Shown one piece after another: positions 21,891-35,123 of a DNA stretch of 64,000 bases. The notes beneath the pieces are model-generated. The model did no database searches. It was given only the letters and a program-made list of their open reading frames with translations, and was not told the DNA's origin. This stretch comes from Aphelocoma coerulescens. Lineage: Eukaryota; Chordata; Aves; Passeriformes; Corvidae. Made by a program: the position numbers and the translations under genes. The DNA lies in the NCBI RefSeq assembly GCF_041296385.1, contig NW_027183613.1, positions 64,501 to 128,500 on the forward strand. The letters run 5' to 3'. Position 1 is the stretch's first letter; every line of letters starts with the position of its first letter.

Positions 21891-24111
21891 GAGCTGAAAA
21901 CTGGCTAAAAAGAAACAAAGTTGCTTCCCTCTGCTCTTGCTGCAAGCAGGATGCAGAGGAGTGTGTATGTGTGTCCTTGAACAAACGCTCTGAGAAGTTT
22001 GTCTGGCTTTTTTTTCCTCTCCCCCCTCTCAGGCTCAGTTGAAAGGCACAGAAATGCACAAAGTTCACTTCTGGGCATAGAGCAGCAATAGGGGGATACA
22101 CATGATAAAGTCACCCCAAGACACAGGGACAGAGAATTCAGTGGAAAGACTCCGAGAATTCTGCTCCCAGAGATCAATCATTCCTGCTCACACTGACCCT
22201 TGTAGAAAGGGGACATCGTTCCAGGCAGCCTGTACTGAGCATGTGGCTCCTGAGTGGGGTTTGTTGTTTAGGAAACCTGCTCCGGCTTTTCCATTCTTTC
22301 CTTGCAAACAGGAAAACTTCTCCTGGGGCTGTGTGCAGGCAGAGCCCTGAGGAGAGCAGGTGGCACATGGTGCGCTGGGCTGGGACAGCCAGCTGCAGAG
22401 CTCAAGGGAAGAAGCCCAAAGTGTCACAATGGCTCCTTGCCTTCCCATGCAACACCTGGGTCACAATGGTCTCCTTGATTCCATGAGGCCCCACTGTGTC
22501 ACAATGGCTCCTTGGTTCCATCAGGTTCCGCAGTGTCACCATGGTCTCCTTTGATCCGCACTGTCATCATGGACAATTGGTTCCATGAGGCCCTGCAGTG
22601 TCACAATGGTCCCTTGGTTCCATAGCTTTTACGTTGTAACAATGGACTCCTTGCTTCTATGAGCTAGCCTGCTTTTTGCAGAGGTGTCTTTGGTTCCAAC
22701 AAGGCCCCGCTGTGTCTCAGTGCACCCTGGCTTCCATGCGGATGTGGAGTATCACAAAGGCTCCTTGGTTCCACCAGGTCCTGCTGTGTCACAATGGGTC
22801 CTGTGGTCCCCGAGGCCCTCCAAAGTCATCGTGGAGGCTTGCTTCCATGAGGTTCCATTATGTGCCAGTGGTCATCTTGGTTCCAGGAGTTTCCTTAGTG
22901 TCACAATGCTCTCCATGCTTCCATGATTCCCCACAATGTCCCAATGCTCTCCATGCTTCCATTAGGCCCTGCTTTGCCACAATGGTCCCCTTGTTTCCAT
23001 GAGGCCCCGCTGTGTCACAATGGACGTACGGTTCCATGATGTTGCGTGGTGTCACCGTGCTCTTCTTGAATCCGCCGTGTAACCATGGACCATTGGTTCC
23101 ATGCAGCCTGGCTGTGTCACAATGGGCTCCTTGATTCCATGATTCCCCACGGTGTCACAATGGAGCCTTGTTTCTAGGAGGTTCTGTACTGTCACAATTG
23201 CCTCCTTGATGCCATCAGCCCCTGCAGTGTCACAATGGCTCCTTGGTTCCATGAGGAACACAATAGCTTGGCATAAGCATTGAGCAACAGCTGCTGAACA
23301 CACCTGGCAACATCTGCTTGCATCAAAAGAGGGCTTCAAGCTGACAATGGCACCAGCAGCTTCCATCTGCAACCGAGACCCAGGAAAGGACAGGCTGTGC
23401 CGGTTTGGACAAATGTGGAGGAAAATATCCTCTGATAGAAGGCAGGTTACACCCAGCCCTCCCCCAACAGGTTTTTGGAAAAAAGAACTTTCCTGGGAAG
23501 AAAGTGAAAGAGATAAAAACTATTTTTTTAACAAACACACAGGAAAAGGATACCAATGCTAAATATTAAAACCTCTCGCTGTGCAGAGAAACCTGGGATA
23601 ATTTGAGAGTCCTTCCGTGTTTCGGTGGGGTCTCCTGAAACATCCATAGACAGCGAGGCCCGTGCAAAGAAACAGGGAGCCATTCTTGAGAGAAGTTTCA
23701 GAGCTCTTTCTTCTCCAGCCACATGGGCGGGGCACTGCCAAAGAACTGAGCAATCACAGCACAACCAGGGCCCTCCTGGCACAGGGCAACACAAAATAAG
23801 CAGTGCTGAACAGGATTAGGGCACATGTGAGCAGGGAGCAGGGAGACCCCGTGCCCAGGCCATGCCTCTACCCCAGGGTCCCCTCTCCCATGACCTCATG
23901 GCAGGGGGGAGGAACCCCAACACTTCCGTAGGTGCAGTCTCTCTCCTCCTCCTTGCAGCTGGCTCATGGGCCCACATTCAGGGCCCCCACCTCGGGAGAA
24001 AATTCTCCCAATGTGCTCTGATGTTGAAAGAGTCAAGAAGAGAAGAAGGGAAAAAACCCCCAAAGTCCCAGGAAAACAAAGTTCAACTCTCCATCTCCCC
24101 CCAGAGAAAAG
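21891..24111 (+). repeat. Array copy 11 (2221 bases, long class)
   Basis: Close duplicate of copy 10. The differences I noticed are TTCCATCAGG, CCCAACAGG and GAGCCATTC. The 38-base subunit is at 22925-22962. Confidence 0.95.
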
Positions 24112-26293
24112 GAGCTGAAAACTGGCTAAAAAGAAACAAAGTTGCTTCCCTCTGCTCTTGCTGCAAGCAGGATGCAGAGGAGTGTGTATGTGTGTCCTTG
24201 AACAAACGCTCTGAGAAGTTTGTCCGGTTTTTTTTCCTCTCCCCCCTCTCAGGCTCAGTTGAAAGGCACAGAAATGCACAAAGTTCACTTCTGGGCATAG
24301 AGCAGCAATAGGGGATACACACAATAAAGTCACCCCAAGACACAGGGACAGAGAATTCAGTGGAAAGACTCCGAGAATTCTGCTCCCAGAGATCATTCAT
24401 TCCTGCTCACACTGACCCTTGGTAGAAAGGGGACATCATTCCAGGCAGCCTGTACTGAGCATGTGGCTCCTGAGTGGGGTTTGTTGTTTAGGAAACCTGC
24501 TCCGGCTTTTCCATTCTTTCCTTCCAAACAGGAAAACTTCTCCTGGGGCTGTGTGCAGGCAGAGCCCTGAGGAGAGCAGGTGGCACATGGTGCGCTGGGC
24601 TGGGACAGCCAGCTGCAGAGCTCAAGGGAAGAAGCCCAAAGTGTCACAATGGCTCCTTGCCTTCCCATGCAACACCTGGGTCACAATGGTCTCCTTGATT
24701 CCATGAGGCCCCACTGTGTCACAATGGCTCCTTGGTTCCATCAGGTTCCGCAGTGTCACCATGGTCTCCTTTGATCCGCATTGTCATCATGGACAATTGG
24801 TTCCAGGAGGCCCCGCAGTGTCACAATGGTCCCTTGGTTCCATAGCTTTTACGTTGTAACAATGGACTCCTTGCTTCTATGAGCTAGCCTGCTTTTTGCA
24901 GAGGTGTCTTTGGTTCCAACAAGGCCCCGCTGTGTCTCAGTGCACCCTGGCTTCCATGTGGATCTGGAGTATCACAAAGGCTCCTTGGTTCCACCAGGTC
25001 CTGCTGTGTCACAATGGGTCCTGTGGTCCCTGAGGCCCTCCAAAACCATCGTGGAGGCTTGCTTCCATGAGGTTCCATTATGTGCCAGTGGTCATCTTGG
25101 TTCCAGGAGTTTCCTTAGTGTCACAATGCCCTCCATGCTTCCATTAGGCCCTGCTTTGCCACAATGGTCCCCTTGTTTCCATGAGGCCCCGCTGTGTCAC
25201 AATGGACCTATGGTTCCGTGATGTTGCGTGGTGTCACCGTGCTCTTCTTGAATCCGCCGTGTAACCATGGACCATTGGTTCCATGCAGCCTGGCTGTGTC
25301 ACAATGGGCTCCTTGATTCCATGATTCCCCACGGTGTCACAATGGAGCCTTGTTTCTAGGAGGTTCTGTACTGTCACAATTGCCTCCTTGATGCCATCAG
25401 CCCCTGCAGTGTCACAATGGCTCCTTGGTTCCATGAGGAACACAATAGCTTGGCATAAGCATTGAGCAACAGCTGCTGAACACACCTGGCAACATCTGCT
25501 TGCATCAAAAGAGGGCTTCAAGCTGACAATGGCACCAGCAGCTTCCATCTGCAACAGAGACCCAGGAAAGGACAGGCTGTGCCGGTTTGGACAAATGTGG
25601 AGGAAAATATCCTCTGATAGAAGGCAGGTTACACCCAGCCCTCCCCCAACAGGTTTTTGGAAAAAAGAACTTTCCTGGGAAGAAAGTGAAAGAGATAAAA
25701 ACTATTTTTTTAACAAACACACAGGAAAAGGATACCAATGCTAAATATTAAAACCTCTCGCTGTGCAGAGAAAGCTGGGATAATTTGAGAGTCCTTCCGT
25801 GTTTCGGTGGGGTCTCCTGAAACATCCATAGACAGCGAGGCCCGTGCAAAGAAACAGGGAGCGATTCTTGAGAGAAGTTTCAGAGCTCTTTCTTCTCCAG
25901 CCACATGGGCGGGGCACTGCCAAAGAACTGAGCAATCACAGCACAACCAGGGCCCTCCTGGCACAGGGCAACACAAAATAAGCAGTGCTGAACAGGATTA
26001 GGGCACATGTGAGCAGGGAGCAGGGAGACCCCGTGCCCAGGCCATGCCTCTACCCCAGGGTCCCCTCTCCCATGACCTCATGGCAGGGGGGAGGAACCCC
26101 AACACTTCCGTAGGTGCAGTCTCTCTCCTCCTCCTTGCAGCTGGCTCATGGGCCCACATTCAGGGCCCCCACCTCGGGAGAAAATTCTCCCAATGTGCTC
26201 TGATGTTGAAAGAGTCAAGAAGAGAAGAAGGGAAAAAACCCCCAAAGTCCCAGGAAAACAAAGTTCAACTCTCCATCTCCCCCCAGAGAAAAG
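24112..26293 (+). repeat. Array copy 12 (2182 bases, mosaic)
   Basis: Starts like copies 10 and 11 (extra C) but switches by about 24230 to CCGG followed by eight T, and to AATAAA. It lacks the 38-base subunit yet has the 5-base insertion near 25291. It has an extra G in CTTGGTAGAAAGG near 24420, plus private GACATCATTCC, TTCCAGGAGGCC and AAAACCATCGTGG. It combines markers otherwise found in different length classes. Confidence 0.95.
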
Positions 26294-28513
26294 GAGCTGA
26301 AAACTGGCTAAAAAGAAACAAAGTTGCTTCCTCTGCTCTTGCTGCAAGCAGGATGCAGAGGAGTGTGTATGTGTGTCCTTGAACAAACGCTCTGAGAAGT
26401 TTGTCTGGCTTTTTTTTCCTCTCCCCCCTCTCAGGCTCAGTTGAAAGGCACAGAAATGCACAAAGTTCACTTCTGGGCATAGAGCAGCAATAGGGGGATA
26501 CACATGATAAAGTCACCCCAAGACACAGGGACAGAGAATTCAGTGGAAAGACTCCGAGAATTCTGCTCCCAGAGATCAATCATTCCTGCTCACACTGACC
26601 CTTGTAGAAAGGGGACATCGTTCCAGGCAGCCTGTACTGAGCATGTGGCTCCTGAGTGGGGTTTGTTGTTTAGGAAACCTGCTCCGGCTTTTCCATTCTT
26701 TCCTTGCAAACAGGAAAACTTCTCCTGGGGCTGTGTGCAGGCAGAGCCCTGAGGAGAGCAGGTGGCACATGGTGCGCTGGGCTGGGACAGCCAGCTGCAG
26801 AGCTCAAGGGAAGAAGCCCAAAGTGTCACAATGGCTCCTTGCCTTCCCATGCAACACCTGGGTCACAATGGTCTCCTTGATTCCATGAGGCCCCACTGTG
26901 TCACAATGGCTCCTTGGTTCCATCGGGTTCCGCAGTGTCACCATGGTCTCCTTTGATCCGCACTGTCATCATGGACAATTGGTTCCATGAGGCCCTGCAG
27001 TGTCACAATGGTCCCTTGGTTCCATAGCTTTTACGTTGTAACAATGGACTCCTTGCTTCTATGAGCTAGCCTGCTTTTTGCAGAGGTGTCTTTGGTTCCA
27101 ACAAGGCCCCGCTGTGTCTCAGTGCACCCTGGCTTCCATGTGGATGTGGAGTATCACAAAGGCTCCTTGGTTCCACCAGGTCCTGCTGTGTCACGATGGG
27201 TCCTGTGGTCCCCGAGGCCCTCCAAAGTCATCATGGAGGCTTGCTTCCATGAGGTTCCATTATGTGCCAGTGGTCATCTTGGTTCCAGGAGTTTCCTTAG
27301 TGTCACAATGCTCTCCATGCTTCCATGATTCCCCACAATGTCCCAATGCTCTCCATGCTTCCATTAGGCCCTGCTTTGCCACAATGGTCCCCTTGTTTCC
27401 ATGAGGCCCCGCTGTGTCACAATGGACGTACGGTTCCATGATGTTGCGTGGTGTCACCGTGCTCTTCTTGAATCCGCCGTGTAACCATGGACCATTGGTT
27501 CCATGCAGCCTGGCTGTGTCACAATGGGCTCCTTGATTCCATGATTCCCCACGGTGTCACAATGGAGCCTTGTTTCTAGGAGGTTCTGTACTGTCACAAT
27601 TGCCTCCTTGATGCCATCAGCCCCTGCAGTGTCACAATGGCTCCTTGGTTCCATGAGGAACACAATAGCTTGGCATAAGCATTGAGCAACAGCTGCTGAA
27701 CACACCTGGCAACATCTGCTTGCATCAAAAGAGGGCTTCAAGCTGACAATGGCACCAGCAGCTTCCATCTGCAACAGAGACCCAGGAAAGGACAGGCTGT
27801 GCCGGTTTGGACAAATGTGGAGGAAAATATCCTCTGATAGAAGGCAGGTTACACCCAGCCCTCCCCCACCAGGTTTTTGGAAAAAAGAACTTTCCTGGGA
27901 AGAAAGTGAAAGAGATAAAAACTATTTTTTTAACAAACACACAGGAAAAGGATACCAATGCTAAATATTAAAACCTCTCGCTGTGCAGAGAAACCTGGGA
28001 TAATTTGAGAGTCCTTCCGTGTTTCGGTGGGGTCTCCTGAAACATCCATAGACAGCGAGGCCCGTGCAAAGAAACAGGGAGCGATTCTTGAGAGAAGTTT
28101 CAGAGCTCTTTCTTCTCCAGCCACATGGGCGGGGCACTGCCAAAGAACTGAGCAATCACAGCACAACCAGGGCCCTCCTCGCACAGGGCAACACAAAATA
28201 AGCAGTGCTGAACAGGATTAGGGCACATGTGAGCAGGGAGCAGGGAGACCCCGTGCCCAGGCCATGCCTCTACCCCAGGGTCCCCTCTCCCATGACCTCA
28301 TGGCAGGGGGGAGGAACCCCAACACTTCCGTAGGTGCAGTCTCTCTCCTCCTCCTTGCAGCTGGCTCATGGGCCCACATTCAGGGCCCCCACCTCGGGAG
28401 AAAATTCTCCCAATGTGCTCTGATGTTGAAAGAGTCAAGAAGAGAAGAAGGGAAAAAACCCCCAAAGTCCCAGGAAAACAAAGTTCAACTCTCCATCTCC
28501 CCCCAGAGAAAAG
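26294..28513 (+). repeat. Array copy 13 (2220 bases, long class)
   Basis: Full long-class signature: five G before ATACACATGATAAAG, GATCAATCATT, the 38-base subunit at 27327-27364, GGACGTACGG and the 5-base insertion. Private GTCACGATGGG near 27191. CATCATGG near 27231, a CpG-decay allele of CATCGTGG, is shared with copy 15. Confidence 0.95.
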
Positions 28514-30689
28514 GAGCTGAAAACTGGCTAAAAAGAAACAAAGTTGCTTCCTCTGCTCTTGCTGCAAGCAGGATGCAGAGGAGTGTGTATGTGTGTCCTT
28601 GAACAAACGCTCTGAGAAGTTTGTCCGGTTTTTTTCCTCTCCCCCCTCTCAGGCTCAGTTGAAAGGCACAGAAATGCACAAAGTTCACTTCTGGGCATAG
28701 AGCAGCAATAGGGGATACACACGATAAAGTCACCCCAAGACACAGGGACAGAGAATTCAGTGGAAAGACTCCGAGAATTCTGCTCCCAGAGATCATTCAT
28801 TCCTGCTCACACTGACCCTTGTAGAAAGGGGACATCGTTCCAGGCCGCCTGTACTGAGCATGTGGCTCCTGAGTGGGGTTTGTTGTTTAGGAAACCTGCT
28901 CCGGCTTTTCCATTCTTTCCTTGCAAACAGGAAAACTTCTCCTGGGGCTGTGTGCAGGCAGAGCCCTGAGGAGAGCAGATGGCACATGGTGCGCTGGGCT
29001 GGGACAGCCAGCTGCAGAGCTCAAGGGAAGAAGCCCAAAGTGTCACAATGGCTCCTTGCCTTCACATGCAACACCTGGGTCACAATGGTCTCCTTGATTC
29101 CATGAGGCCCCACTGTGTCACAATGGCTCCTTGGTTCCATCAGGTTCCGCAGTGTCACCATGGTCTCCTTTGATCCGCATTGTCATCATGGACAATTGGT
29201 TCCATGAGGCCCCGCAGTGTCACAATGGTCCCTTGGTTCCATAGCTTTTACGTTGTAACAATGGACTCCTTGCTTCTATGAGCTAGCCTGCTTTTTGCAG
29301 AGGTGTCTTTGGTTCCAACAAGGCCCCGCTGTGTCTCAGTGCACCCTGGCTTCCATGTGGATGTGGAGTATCACAAAGGCTCCTTGGTTCCACCAGGTCC
29401 TGCTGTGTCACAATGGGTCCTGTGGTCCCCGAGGCCCTCCAAAGTCATTGTGGAGGCTTGCTTCCATGAGGTTCCATTATGTGCCAGTGGTCATCTTGGT
29501 TCCAGGAGTTTCCTTAGTGTCACAATGCCCTCCATGCTTCCATTAGGCCCTGCTTTGCCACAATGGTCCCCTTGTTTCCATGAGGCCCCGCTGTGTCACA
29601 ATGGACCTATGGTTCCATGATGTTGCGTGGTGTCACCGTGCTCTTCTTGAATCCGCCGTGTAACCATGGACCATTGGTTCCATGCAGCCGTGTCACAATG
29701 GGCTCCTTGATTCCATGATTCCCCACGGTGTCACAATGGAGCCTTGTTTCTAGGAGGTTCTGTACTGTCACAATTGCCTCCTTGATGCCATCAGCCCCTG
29801 CAGTGTCACAATGGCTCCTTGGTTCCATGAGGAACACAATAGCTTGGCATAAGCATTGAGCAACAGCTGCTGAACACACCTGGCAACATCTGCTTGCATC
29901 AAAAGAGGGCTTCAAGCTGACAATGGCACCAGCAGCTTCCATCTGCAACAGACACCCAGGAAAGGACAGGCTGTGCCGGTTTGGACAAATGTGGAGGAAA
30001 ATATCCTCTGATAGAAGGCAGGTTACACCCAGCCCTCCCCCAACAGGTTTTTGGAAAAAAGAACTTTCCTGGGAAGAAAGTGAAAGAGATAAAAACTATT
30101 TTTTTAACAAACACACAGGAAAAGGATAGCAATGCTAAATATTAAAAGCTCTCGCTGTGCAGAGAAAGCTGGGATAATTTGAGAGTCCTTCCGTGTTTCG
30201 GTGGGGTCTCCTGAAACATCCATAGACAGCGAGGCCCGTGCAAAGAAACAGGGAGCGATTCTTGAGAGAAGTTTCAGAGCTCTTTCTTCTCCAGCCACAT
30301 GGGCGGGGCACTGCCAAAGAACTGAGCAATCACGGCACAACCAGGGCCCTCCTCGCACAGGGCAACACAAAATAAGCAGTGCTGAACAGGATTAGGGCAC
30401 ATGTGAGCAGGGAGCAGGGAGACCCCGTGCCCAGGCCATGCCTCTACCCCAGGGTCCCCTCTCCCATGACCTCATGGCAGGGGGGAGGAACCCCAACACT
30501 TCCGTAGGTGTAGTCTCTCTCCTCCTCCTTGCAGCTGGCTCATGGGCCCACATTCAGGGCCCCCACCTCGGGAGAAAATTCTCCCAATGTGCTCTGATGT
30601 TGAAAGAGTCAAGAAGAGAAGAAGGGAAAAAAAACCCCCAAAGTCCCAGGAAAACAAAGTTCAACTCTCCATCTCCCCCCAGAGAAAAG
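28514..30689 (+). repeat. Array copy 14 (2176 bases, short copy inside the long zone)
   Basis: Lacks both insertions although it lies between long copies 13 and 15. It has ACACGATAAAG, private CAGGCCGCCTG and GAGCAGATGGC, TTCACATGCAAC, and ACAGACACCC near 29948. Its right end is shared with copy 16 (CCCCAAAGTCC after eight A). Confidence 0.95.
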
Positions 30690-32906
30690 GAGCTGAAAAC
30701 TGGCTAAAAAGAAACAAGGTTGCTTCCTCTGCTCTTGCTGCAAGCAGGATGCAGAGGAGTGTGTATGTGTGTCCTTGAACAAACGCTCTGAGAAGTTTGT
30801 CCGGTTTTTTTTCCTCTCCCCCCTCTCAGGCTCAGTTGAAAGGCACAGAAATGCACAAAGTTCACTTCTGGGCATAGAGCAGCAATAGGGGATACACACA
30901 ATAAAGTCACCCCAAGACACAGGGACAGAGAATTCAGTGGAAAGACTCCGAGAATTCTGCTCCCAGAGATCATTCATTCCTGCTCACACTGACCCTTGTA
31001 GAAAGGGGACATCGTTCCAGGCAGCCTGTACTGAGCATGTGGCTCCTGAGTGGGGTTTGTTGTTTAGGAAACCTGCTCCGGCTTTTCCATTCTTTCCTTC
31101 CAAACAGGAAAACTTCTCCTGGGGCTGTGTGCAGGCAGAGCCCTGAGGAGAGCAGGTGGCACATGGTGCGCTGGGCTGGGACAGCCAGCTGCAGAGCTCA
31201 AGGGAAGAAGCCCAAAGTGTCACAATGGCTCCTTGCCTTCCCATGCAACACCTGGGTCACAATGGTCTCCTTGATTCCATGAGGCCCCACTGTGTCACAA
31301 TGGCTCCTTGGTTCCATCAGGTTCCGCAGTGTCACCATGGTCTCCTTTGATCCGCATTGTCATCATGGACAATTGGTTCCATGAGGCCCCGCAGTGTCAC
31401 AATGGTCCCTTGCTTCCATAGCTTTTACGTTGTAACAATGGACTCCTTGCTTCTATGAGCTAGCCTGCTTTTTGCAGAGGTGTCTTTGGTTCCAACAAGG
31501 CCCCACTGTGTCTCAGTGCACCCTGGCTTCCATGTGGATCTGGAGTATCACAAAGGCTCCTTGGTTCCACCAGGTCCTGCTGTGTCACAATGGGTCCTGT
31601 GGTCCCTGAGGCCCTCCAAAGTCATCATGGATGCTTGCTTCCATGAGGTTCCATTATGTGCCAGTGGTCATCTTGGTTCCAGGAGTTTCCTTAGTGTCAC
31701 AATGCTCTCCAGGTTTCCATGATTCCCCACAATGTCACAATGCTCTCCAGGCTTCCATTAGGCCCTGCTTTGCCACAATGGTCCCCTTGTTTCCATGAGG
31801 CCCCGCTGTGTCACAATGGACGTACGGTTCCATGATGTTGCGTGGTGTCACCGTGCTCTTCTTGAATCCGCCGTGTAACCATGGACCATTGGTTCCATAC
31901 GGCCTGGCCGTGTCACAATGGGCTCCGTGATTCCATGATTCCCCACGGTGTCACAATGGAGCCTTGTTTCTAGGAGGTTCTGTACTGTCACAATTGCCTC
32001 CTTGATGCCATCAGCCCCTGCAGTGTCACAATGGCTCCTTGGTTCCATGAGGAACACAATAGCTTGGCATAAGCATTGAGCAACAGCTGCTGAACACACC
32101 TGGCAACATCTGCTTGCATCAAAAGAGGGCTTCAAGCTGACAATGGCACCAGCAGCTTCCATCTGCAACAGACACCCAGGGAAAGGACAGGCTGTGCCGG
32201 TTTGGACAAATGTGGAGGAAAATATCCTCTGATAGAAGGCAGGTTACACCCAGCCCTCCCCCACCAGCTTCGGGAAAAAATTTTCCTGGGAAGAAAGTGA
32301 AAGAGATAAAAACGATTTTTTTAACAAACACACAGGAAAAGGATAACAATGCTAAATATTAAAACCTCTCGCTGTGCAGAGAAAGCCGGGATAATTTGAG
32401 AGTCCTTCTGTGTTTCGGTGGGGTCTCCTGAAACATCCATAGACAGCGAGGCCCGTGCAAAGAAACAGGGAGCAATTCTTGAGAGAAGTTTCAGAGCTCT
32501 TTCTTCTCCAGCCACATGGGCGGGGCACTGCCAAAGAACTGAGCAATCACGGCACAACCAGGGCCCTCCTGGCACAGGGCAACACAAAATAAGCAGTGCT
32601 GAACAGGATTAGGGCACATGTGAGCAGGGAGCAGGGAGACCCCGTGCCCAGGCCATGCCTCTACCCCAGGGTCCCCTCTCCCATGACCTCATGGCAGGGG
32701 GGAGGAAGCCCAACACTTCCGTAGGTGTAGTCTCTCTCCTCCTCCTTGCAGCTGGCTCATGGGCCCACATTCAGGGCCCCCACCTCGGGAGAAAATTCTC
32801 CCAATGTGCTCTGATGTTGAAAGAGTCAAGAAGAGAAGAAGGGAAAAAAAAACCCCGAAGTCCCAGGAAAACAAAGTTCAACTCTCCATCTCCCCCCAGA
32901 GAAAAG
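30690..32906 (+). repeat. Array copy 15 (2217 bases, divergent outlier)
   Basis: Has AATAAA, the 38-base subunit at 31721-31758 and the 5-base insertion, but in altered forms: the subunit reads AATGTCACAATG where the others read AATGTCCCAATG, and the 5-base site reads ACGGCCTGGCCGTG. Private changes include CTCCGTGATTCC near 31924, CAGCTTCGGG near 32267 with a net loss of four bases, AAACGATTTT near 32311, AAAGCCGGG near 32385 and GAAGCCCAAC near 32705. Several of these create CpGs absent elsewhere. Confidence 0.95.
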
Positions 32907-35123
32907 GAGCTGAAAACTGGCTAAAAAGAAACAAAGTTGCTTCCTCTGCTCTTGCTGCAAGCAGGATGCAGAGGAGTGTGAATGTGTGTCCTTGAACAAA
33001 CGCTCTGAGAAGTTTGTCTGGCTTTTTTTTCCTCTCCCCCCTCTCAGGCTCAGTTGAAAGGCACAGAAATGCACAAAGTTCACTTCTGGGCATAGAGCAG
33101 CAATAGGGGGATACACATGATAAAGTCACCCCAAGACACAGGGACAGAGAATTCAGTGGAAAGACTCCGAGAATTCTGCTCCCAGAGATCAATCATTCCT
33201 GCTCACACTGACCCTTGTAGAAAGGGGACATCGTTCCCGGCAGCCTGTACTGAGCATGTGGCTCCTGAGTGGGGTTTGTTGTTTAGGAAACCTGCTCCGG
33301 CTTTTCCATTCTTTCCTTGCAAACAGGAAAACTTCTCCTGGGGCTGTGTGCAGGCAGAGCCCTGAGGAGAGCAGGTGGCACATGGTGCGCTGGGCTGGGA
33401 CAGCCAGCTGCAGAGCTCAAGGGAAGAAGCCCAAAGTGTCACAATGGCTCCTTGCCTTCACATGCAACACCTGGGTCACAATGGTCTCCTTGATTCCATG
33501 AGGCCCCACTGTGTCACAATGGCTCCTTGGTTCCATCGGGTTCCGCAGTGTCACCATGGTCTCCTTTGATCCGCACTGTCATCATGGACAATTGGTTCCA
33601 TGAGGCCCTGCAGTGTCACAATGGTCCCTTGGTTCCATAGCTTTTACGTTGTAACAATGGACTCCTTGCTTCTATGAGCTAGCCTGCTTTTTGCAGAGGT
33701 GTCTTTGGTTCCAACAAGGCCCCGCTGTGTCTCAGTGCACCCTGGCTTCCATGCGGATGTGGAGTATCACAAAGGCTCCTTGGTTCCACCAGGTCCTGCT
33801 GTGTCACAATGGGTCCTGTGGTCCCCGAGGCCCTCCAAAGTCATCGTGGAGGCTTGCTTCCATGAGGTTCCATTATGTGCCAGTGGTCATCTTGGTTCCA
33901 GGAGTTTCCTTAGTGTCACAATGCTCTCCATGCTTCCATGATTCCCCACAATGTCCCAATGCTCTCCATGCTTCCATTAGGCCCTGCTTTGCCACAATGG
34001 TCCCCTTGTTTCCATGAGGCCCCGCTGTGTCACAATGGACCTATGGTTCCATGATGTTGCGTGGTGTCACCGTGCTCTTCTTGAATCCGCCGTGTAACCA
34101 TGGACCATTGGTTCCATGCAGCCGTGTCACAATGGGCTCCTTGATTCCATGATTCCCCACGGTGTCACAATGGAGCCTTGTTTCTAGGAGGTTCTGTACT
34201 GTCACAATTGCCTCCTTGATGCCATCAGCCCCTGCAGTGTCACAATGGCTCCTTGGTTCCATGAGGAACACAATAGCTTGGCATAAGCATTGAGCAACAG
34301 CTGCTGAACACACCTGGCAACATCTGCTTGCATCAAAAGAGGGCTTCAAGCTGACAATGGCACCAGCAGCTTCCATCTGCAACAGAGACCCAGGAAAGGA
34401 CAGGCTGTGCCGGTTTGGACAAATGTGGAGGAAAATATCCTCTGATAGAAGGCAGGTTACACCCAGCCCTCCCCCACCAGGTTTTTGGAAGAAAGAACTT
34501 TCCTGGGAAGAAAGTGAAAGAGATAAAAACTATTTTTTTAACAAACACACAGGAAAAGGATAGCAATGCTAAATATTAAAAGCTCTCGCTGTGCAGAGAA
34601 ACCTGGGATAATTTGAGAGTCCTTCCGTGTTTCGGTGGGGTCTCCTGAAACATCCATAGACAGCGAGGCCCGTGCAAAGAAACAGGGAGCGATTCTTGAG
34701 AGAAGTTTCAGAGCTCTTTCTTCTCCAGCCACATGGGCGGGGCACTGCCAAAGAACTGAGCAATCACGGCACAACCAGGGCCCTCCTCGCACAGGGCAAC
34801 ACAAAATAAGCAGTGCTGAACAGGATTAGGGCACATGTGAGCAGGGAGCAGGGAGACCCCGTGCCCAGGCCATGCCTCTACCCCAGGGTCCCCTCTCCCA
34901 TGACCTCATGGCAGGGGGGAGGAACCCCAACACTTCCGTAGGTGTAGTCTCTCTCCTCCTCCTTGCAGCTGGCTCATGGGCCCACATTCAGGGCCCCCAC
35001 CTCGGGAGAAAATTCTCCCAATGTGCTCTGATGTTGAAAGAGTCAAGAAGAGAAGAAGGGAAAAAAAACCCCCAAAGTCCCAGGAAAACAAAGTTCAACT
35101 CTCCATCTCCCCCCAGAGAAAAG
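32907..35123 (+). repeat. Array copy 16 (2217 bases, mosaic)
   Basis: The left half is long class (five G, ACATGATAAAG, GATCAATC, 38-base subunit at 33940-33977). It then changes to the short-class GGACCTATGG, and the 5-base insertion is absent near 34118. It is the reciprocal of copy 12. Private GTGTGAATGTG near 32977 and GTTCCCGGCAGC near 33233. It introduces TTGGAAGAAAG, which recurs in later copies. Confidence 0.95.
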
